Assembly (NCBI RefSeq): GCF_014697575.1 | Contig: NZ_JACJSC010000016.1 | Coordinates: 61,922-125,921 of the forward strand | Direction of reading: 5' to 3' | DNA length: 64,000 bases | DNA from: Planktothrix sp. FACHB-1365 | GTDB lineage: Bacteria > Cyanobacteriota > Cyanobacteriia > Cyanobacteriales > Microcoleaceae | In this document: positions 61,197-64,000 of the stretch, in pieces | Layout: the number at the start of each line of letters is the position of its first letter | Numbering within the stretch: the first letter of the stretch is position 1 | The notes under the pieces: generated by a model | The model's database searches: none | Told to the model about the DNA's origin: nothing | The model's input: only the letters and a program-made list of their open reading frames with translations | Program-made: the position numbers and the translations under genes

Positions 61197-62234
61197 CTAT
61201 TCTCTTAAACGAGGTATAATATTATTATTCTGTGGTTTCTTTGATTCATCAGATTTGCGACTTTTAACTCGATACTGTTCAAACTTTCTCATTGCCATTG
61301 TTAAACTCATTTTCATCCGTGTAAATGCTTCTACTAAACTTCCCACTTCATCATTAGATACTTTCTCAAACTCGGCATCCATATCACCCGTGCTTACCGC
61401 TTCAGCCACTTGAACAATCTTATTGATAGGTCGAACAATAAATCGTTTTAACCACAGATTGGTGACTAGGATTGTTAGAGCAAAAATCATAGATACAATT
61501 CCCATCACTAAAAGGAATGATTGGCGAGCATTCTGGAAAACTTGCTGCGCTGGAACAGAAACAATCTGAGTCCCAATCACTTCCTTTATAGGCCAATTAA
61601 ACCCATTCGTTGTTCCATAAAGTTCAATCATCTTCTTAGGTGCATTAGCTGGGATACCGTGACATCTTAAACAACTGGATTCATTCAGGGATAAGGGACG
61701 AGCAATGTAGAAAAAATTCTGATTATTAACAGAACGAAATCCTTGTAATTCTTTGAGGTTTTTATTTTGACGGAACTGTTCCACGAGGGTCGTTTCAAAA
61801 CCATCTGCTTTATTCATAATATTTGTGGGATTCAACATTGCCGATTTATAATAAATTCCCTTATAACGAGCGTCGCTCTCTTGGAGATGGGCAAAAATCT
61901 TACGGACTGAATAAGAAGGAATACTTTGCGCTAAAAATTCATCCGATGTTGAGCGAACAGCTAATTCTGGTGCGATTTCCGTACTGGTATATTTTCGGAT
62001 AGAGTTTATGGTTTCACTCAACAACAAAGCCTTTGAGCTAATTTCATATTGAGCTTTGTAATTCAGAACATTAGCCAACGCTAAACCACTCAGGATAATT
62101 CCACTCATAAAAATGATTAGCAATAAAAAAGTCAGCTTTCTGGCTAATTTTAAATTATTGAAAAATGACAAGGGTTTGATTCGCATAAGGAAGTTACAAA
62201 TTGTCTTAATAAAAAAACTGGTTATTAAGGTCAA
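61197..62234 (-). CDS. Tll0287-like (DUF3365) haem-c sensor with HAMP domain
   Basis: 345 residues. TM1 is near 32-54 (LTFLLLIIFMSGIILSGLALA), then a ~180-residue extracytoplasmic domain with a c-type haem site SCLRCHG, TM2 (LLVMGIVSMIFALTILVTNLWL) and a HAMP domain (RPINKIVQVAEAVSTGDMDAEF). It ends after a basic tail with no kinase domain. Such Tll0287-like modules sense redox or ligand through haem. It overlaps the ParA-like gene by 4 bases, so it is part of the export operon and may convey an external signal to it. Confidence 0.88.
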   Translation of the reverse strand: MTLITSFFIKTICNFLMRIKPLSFFNNLKLARKLTFLLLIIFMSGIILSGLALANVLNYKAQYEISSKALLLSETINSIRKYTSTEIAPELAVRSTSDEFLAQSIPSYSVRKIFAHLQESDARYKGIYYKSAMLNPTNIMNKADGFETTLVEQFRQNKNLKELQGFRSVNNQNFFYIARPLSLNESSCLRCHGIPANAPKKMIELYGTTNGFNWPIKEVIGTQIVSVPAQQVFQNARQSFLLVMGIVSMIFALTILVTNLWLKRFIVRPINKIVQVAEAVSTGDMDAEFEKVSNDEVGSLVEAFTRMKMSLTMAMRKFEQYRVKSRKSDESKKPQNNNIIPRLRE

Positions 62235-63004
62235 GAATTTTCTTTATTAATGATTTGTTGAGCAACTTCTTCGATAGCTTGACTGATAGGATGCTGAGGA
62301 TACTGAAGACAGAAAATGTTGCTGCTTGCTAGTCGAAGCATATCCTCTGATTCTGGAAAGATCCCGACAACGGGAGCGTTGTAAGTTTGTTCAACTTGTT
62401 GGCGAAGATCGTCAAAGTCGTATTCTTTGAGGGCTTTATTAATCAAGAGTAATAATTTAGGAACTCGCAGTTTCCTGGCAACATCTACCGTAACAGCAGT
62501 CCCTTGAAAATCTTGCTGGTCAGGTCGAAGGATAAACAAAACAATATCAGAGGTGGTTAAGGATATTAAGGTTTCTTGATTTAAACCTGGATGGGTATCA
62601 ATAAATAAGTAGTCAAGATGGAGGTTTTTGATTAAAGTTTGGAAACCCTCTAACAATAGTTCAATATCAAAACGTTCCCGCAAGATCCGAGAAATATCGT
62701 TGACTTTGATACTAGAAGGAATTAAGTAAATACTGCTCCGAGTGTTTGCTGGGTTTTTAAGTACGGAGGTAACATTGTAGGCAGCATCCGTGATCGCAGA
62801 GTGACCCCAGAGAAAGTCATTCAAAGTGTGATCAATCTGTTGAGGGTCAAGCCCAAATAAAATGTGAATCCCTGGGGATTGAATATCAGCATCGACAATG
62901 CCAACGCGATACCCTTTACGGGCAATGGCTGTGGCAATATTGGCGGTTGAGTTGGATTTGCCAGTACCCCCTCGATAGGAGTGAATAGAGATAATTTTGG
63001 ACAT
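62231..63004 (-). CDS. ParA/MinD-like P-loop ATPase of export operon
   Basis: 257 residues. The deviant Walker A is SYRGGTGKSNSTAN at the N-terminus, with switch I VDADIQSPG and Walker B LDYLFIDTHPGL. ParA/MinD ATPases position cargo or complexes on membranes or nucleoids; in NHLP loci a member may localise the exporter. The ATG at 63004 is chosen because homology begins at MSKIISIHSYRGG and because the bipartite element at 63055-63088 would otherwise fall inside the gene; an open 83-codon extension upstream (to 63253) is probably not translated. First gene of the minus-strand operon. Confidence 0.9.
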   Translation of the reverse strand: MSKIISIHSYRGGTGKSNSTANIATAIARKGYRVGIVDADIQSPGIHILFGLDPQQIDHTLNDFLWGHSAITDAAYNVTSVLKNPANTRSSIYLIPSSIKVNDISRILRERFDIELLLEGFQTLIKNLHLDYLFIDTHPGLNQETLISLTTSDIVLFILRPDQQDFQGTAVTVDVARKLRVPKLLLLINKALKEYDFDDLRQQVEQTYNAPVVGIFPESEDMLRLASSNIFCLQYPQHPISQAIEEVAQQIINKENS

Positions 63005-63054
63005 GGACTGTGTTCTTAAGAGCTTGTTCTGATTTAGCTTGCTCTCTCCTATTG

Positions 63055-63088
63055 ATCTAATGGGTGTCATGCCACTTGATTTATGCAG
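63055..63088 (-). promoter_or_regulatory. Bipartite promoter-like element, copy D (export operon)
   Basis: Read on the minus strand: CTGCATAAA, 14 bases, ACCCATTAGAT, identical in both boxes to the copies before the precursor-like genes although 9 kb away and in the other orientation. It ends 50 bases before the ATG of the ParA-like gene. Confidence 0.75.
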
Positions 63089-63396
63089 TACCTTTAAGAG
63101 TGAAAATCTCTTAAGAATCCCCGTCGCGTTACTCGCGGGGAGTGTCAAACTAAGTTTTACTGATCTGACAGACGGGTGAGATCCATTGTCTAAGGGATTC
63201 AGCCATGTTTGATGGAGGTCTTTGGAATTATATTCGGTCATTAGCCTGGGCAATTGAAGTAAGATTGTTGCTCAAATTCCCTTCCTCCCGCAGAAATTTA
63301 CCTTTTCTCTAAAAATATTGTTAAAGGTATTTTAGTTCTGGGATAAGTTTTAGCAACCTGATATAAAATATAAACAAATTAAAATAACATCCCACC

Positions 63397-64000
63397 ATGA
63401 AAATCCTGCACGGAACCTGGATTCCTGAAACAACAGGTGATTTCATCGAACAAGGTGCATTTTACCTTTGGGTTGAAACCTCGACCCGCAAAACAAAGCA
63501 AAACTCAGATAGACTTCATCCCCAACATCTGACCGCATCAAATTTAGAAGCGTTTGTGCGAGATGAACTGGGGATTTCTGAACCGGATTCCCGTCTAATT
63601 TCCCTAAAATACTTTACCCTACCAACCGTTAATCAGGAACCGCTTCCTTCCCCTGAATTAGCAAAATACTTAGAAACTGACTTGAGCTTAGACTTTGAAG
63701 AATTTGCGACTTGGGAAATTACAACGTATCAATTGACATCAAGTCAGAATAGATTTAATTCCCTCAACATAATTATCAAACTTCTTAAAGAAATTCACTT
63801 CTTCGCTCAACAAAACCCCTCAGAAATGAGCCTCGGTTCTGACCTCTTCTTTTGGTATCACTATACCCAATTATTTAAACAAATCCTTTACAAAGATCAA
63901 TATATTCCCGCGCTTAAATATCGTGAGCTTGCTTCCCCTAAAACCAAAGGTAAAGGTAAACGTTCCACCCAAACTCCTGTATTTGAAATTTATTCCGGTT
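63397..64000 (+). CDS. SNF2/DEAD-type helicase, N-terminal part, cut by right edge
   Basis: An open plus-strand frame from the ATG at 63397 to the window end, 201 codons without a stop. The start MKILHGTWIP, followed by GAFYLWVETS and later DLFFWYHYTQLFKQILYKDQYIPAL, matches the N-terminal domain of the large cyanobacterial SNF2-family helicases (Rad54/HepA-like). The ATPase motifs would lie beyond the window. An AT-rich promoter-like region precedes it. Confidence 0.8.
   Translation, partial: MKILHGTWIPETTGDFIEQGAFYLWVETSTRKTKQNSDRLHPQHLTASNLEAFVRDELGISEPDSRLISLKYFTLPTVNQEPLPSPELAKYLETDLSLDFEEFATWEITTYQLTSSQNRFNSLNIIIKLLKEIHFFAQQNPSEMSLGSDLFFWYHYTQLFKQILYKDQYIPALKYRELASPKTKGKGKRSTQTPVFEIYSG

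Noticed and set aside
63005..63253. N-terminal extension of the ParA-like ATPase
   Set aside because: The 83 upstream codons lack ParA features, the Walker motif normally stands at the very start, and the promoter-like element at 63055-63088 lies inside this stretch.

Overview
The window looks like a chromosomal segment of a filamentous cyanobacterium, probably of the Planktothrix/Oscillatoriales type. The reasons are the many GCGATCGC (HIP1) octamers, an nblS-like kinase gene next to purD, cyanobacteria-typical families (KGK, DUF1822, DUF928, CHAT/CHASE2, Tll0287-like/DUF3365) and the AT-rich background. The genus is an inference.

Region 1 (1-22.1 kb) is mostly ordinary: a membrane-anchored protein cut by the window edge, hypF, an HGSNAT-like acyltransferase, clpP, a DNA methyltransferase fused to an Mrr-like nuclease domain, a fasciclin lipoprotein, a very large adenylate cyclase with a solute-binding-like domain and tandem PAS repeats, an AMIN-domain cell-wall amidase, an MscS channel, an nblS-like kinase, purD and a KGK protein.

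Region 2 (22.4-30.6 kb) is a sharply G+C-rich island. It encodes an overlapping four-gene operon (flavin monooxygenase, amidinotransferase, cytochrome P450, PRMT-like methyltransferase), then a BesD-type Fe/2-oxoglutarate oxygenase, an MBL-fold hydrolase and an aldo/keto-reductase-like protein. It ends in remnants of two transposases. It looks like a horizontally acquired pathway for a small guanidino compound. There is no PKS or NRPS, and it matches no toxin cluster known to me.

Region 3 (31-38.3 kb) is a patchwork. It holds an SGNH-like protein joined to a TnpB fragment, a decayed GH19 chitinase-like gene, a three-gene unit with a membrane-anchored P-loop GTPase, a GH46 chitosanase-like gene split in two, a NodB deacetylase with LysM, and a small beta/gamma-crystallin. 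The chitin/chitosan theme suggests action against fungi such as chytrids (speculative).

Region 4 (38.3-50 kb) is a CHAT (caspase-like) locus: DUF1822 and CHAT-CHASE2 genes, a DUF928 protein, a TPR-CHAT protein, a TPS-secreted haemagglutinin-like exoprotein and a divergent alternative sigma factor. A Ser/Thr kinase with a duplicated C-terminal module follows.

Region 5 (51.9-63.3 kb) is an NHLP/NHLM-type peptide export system: ParA-like ATPase, haem-c/HAMP sensor, double cyclic-nucleotide-binding protein, HlyD-like adaptor, C39-peptidase ABC exporter and a second ABC protein that has lost its ATPase domain. Two genes share precursor-like N-termini. One keeps a double-glycine leader but runs straight into the antisense of the truncated ABC gene. 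The start of a SNF2 helicase closes the window.

The most unusual observation is a bipartite promoter-like element, CTGCATAA(A/C/T), exactly 14 bases, then ACCCATTAGAT (the second box is variable in the last two sites). It occurs six times: before both precursor-like genes (twice before one), before the export operon, before the beta/gamma-crystallin and before the DUF1822/CHAT-CHASE2 operon. In five of the six cases it ends about 50-80 bases before the start codon; the exception is the distal copy before the leader gene, about 150 bases away. It may tie the peptide exporter, the CHAT module and the crystallin gene into one regulon, possibly read by the sigma factor encoded nearby.
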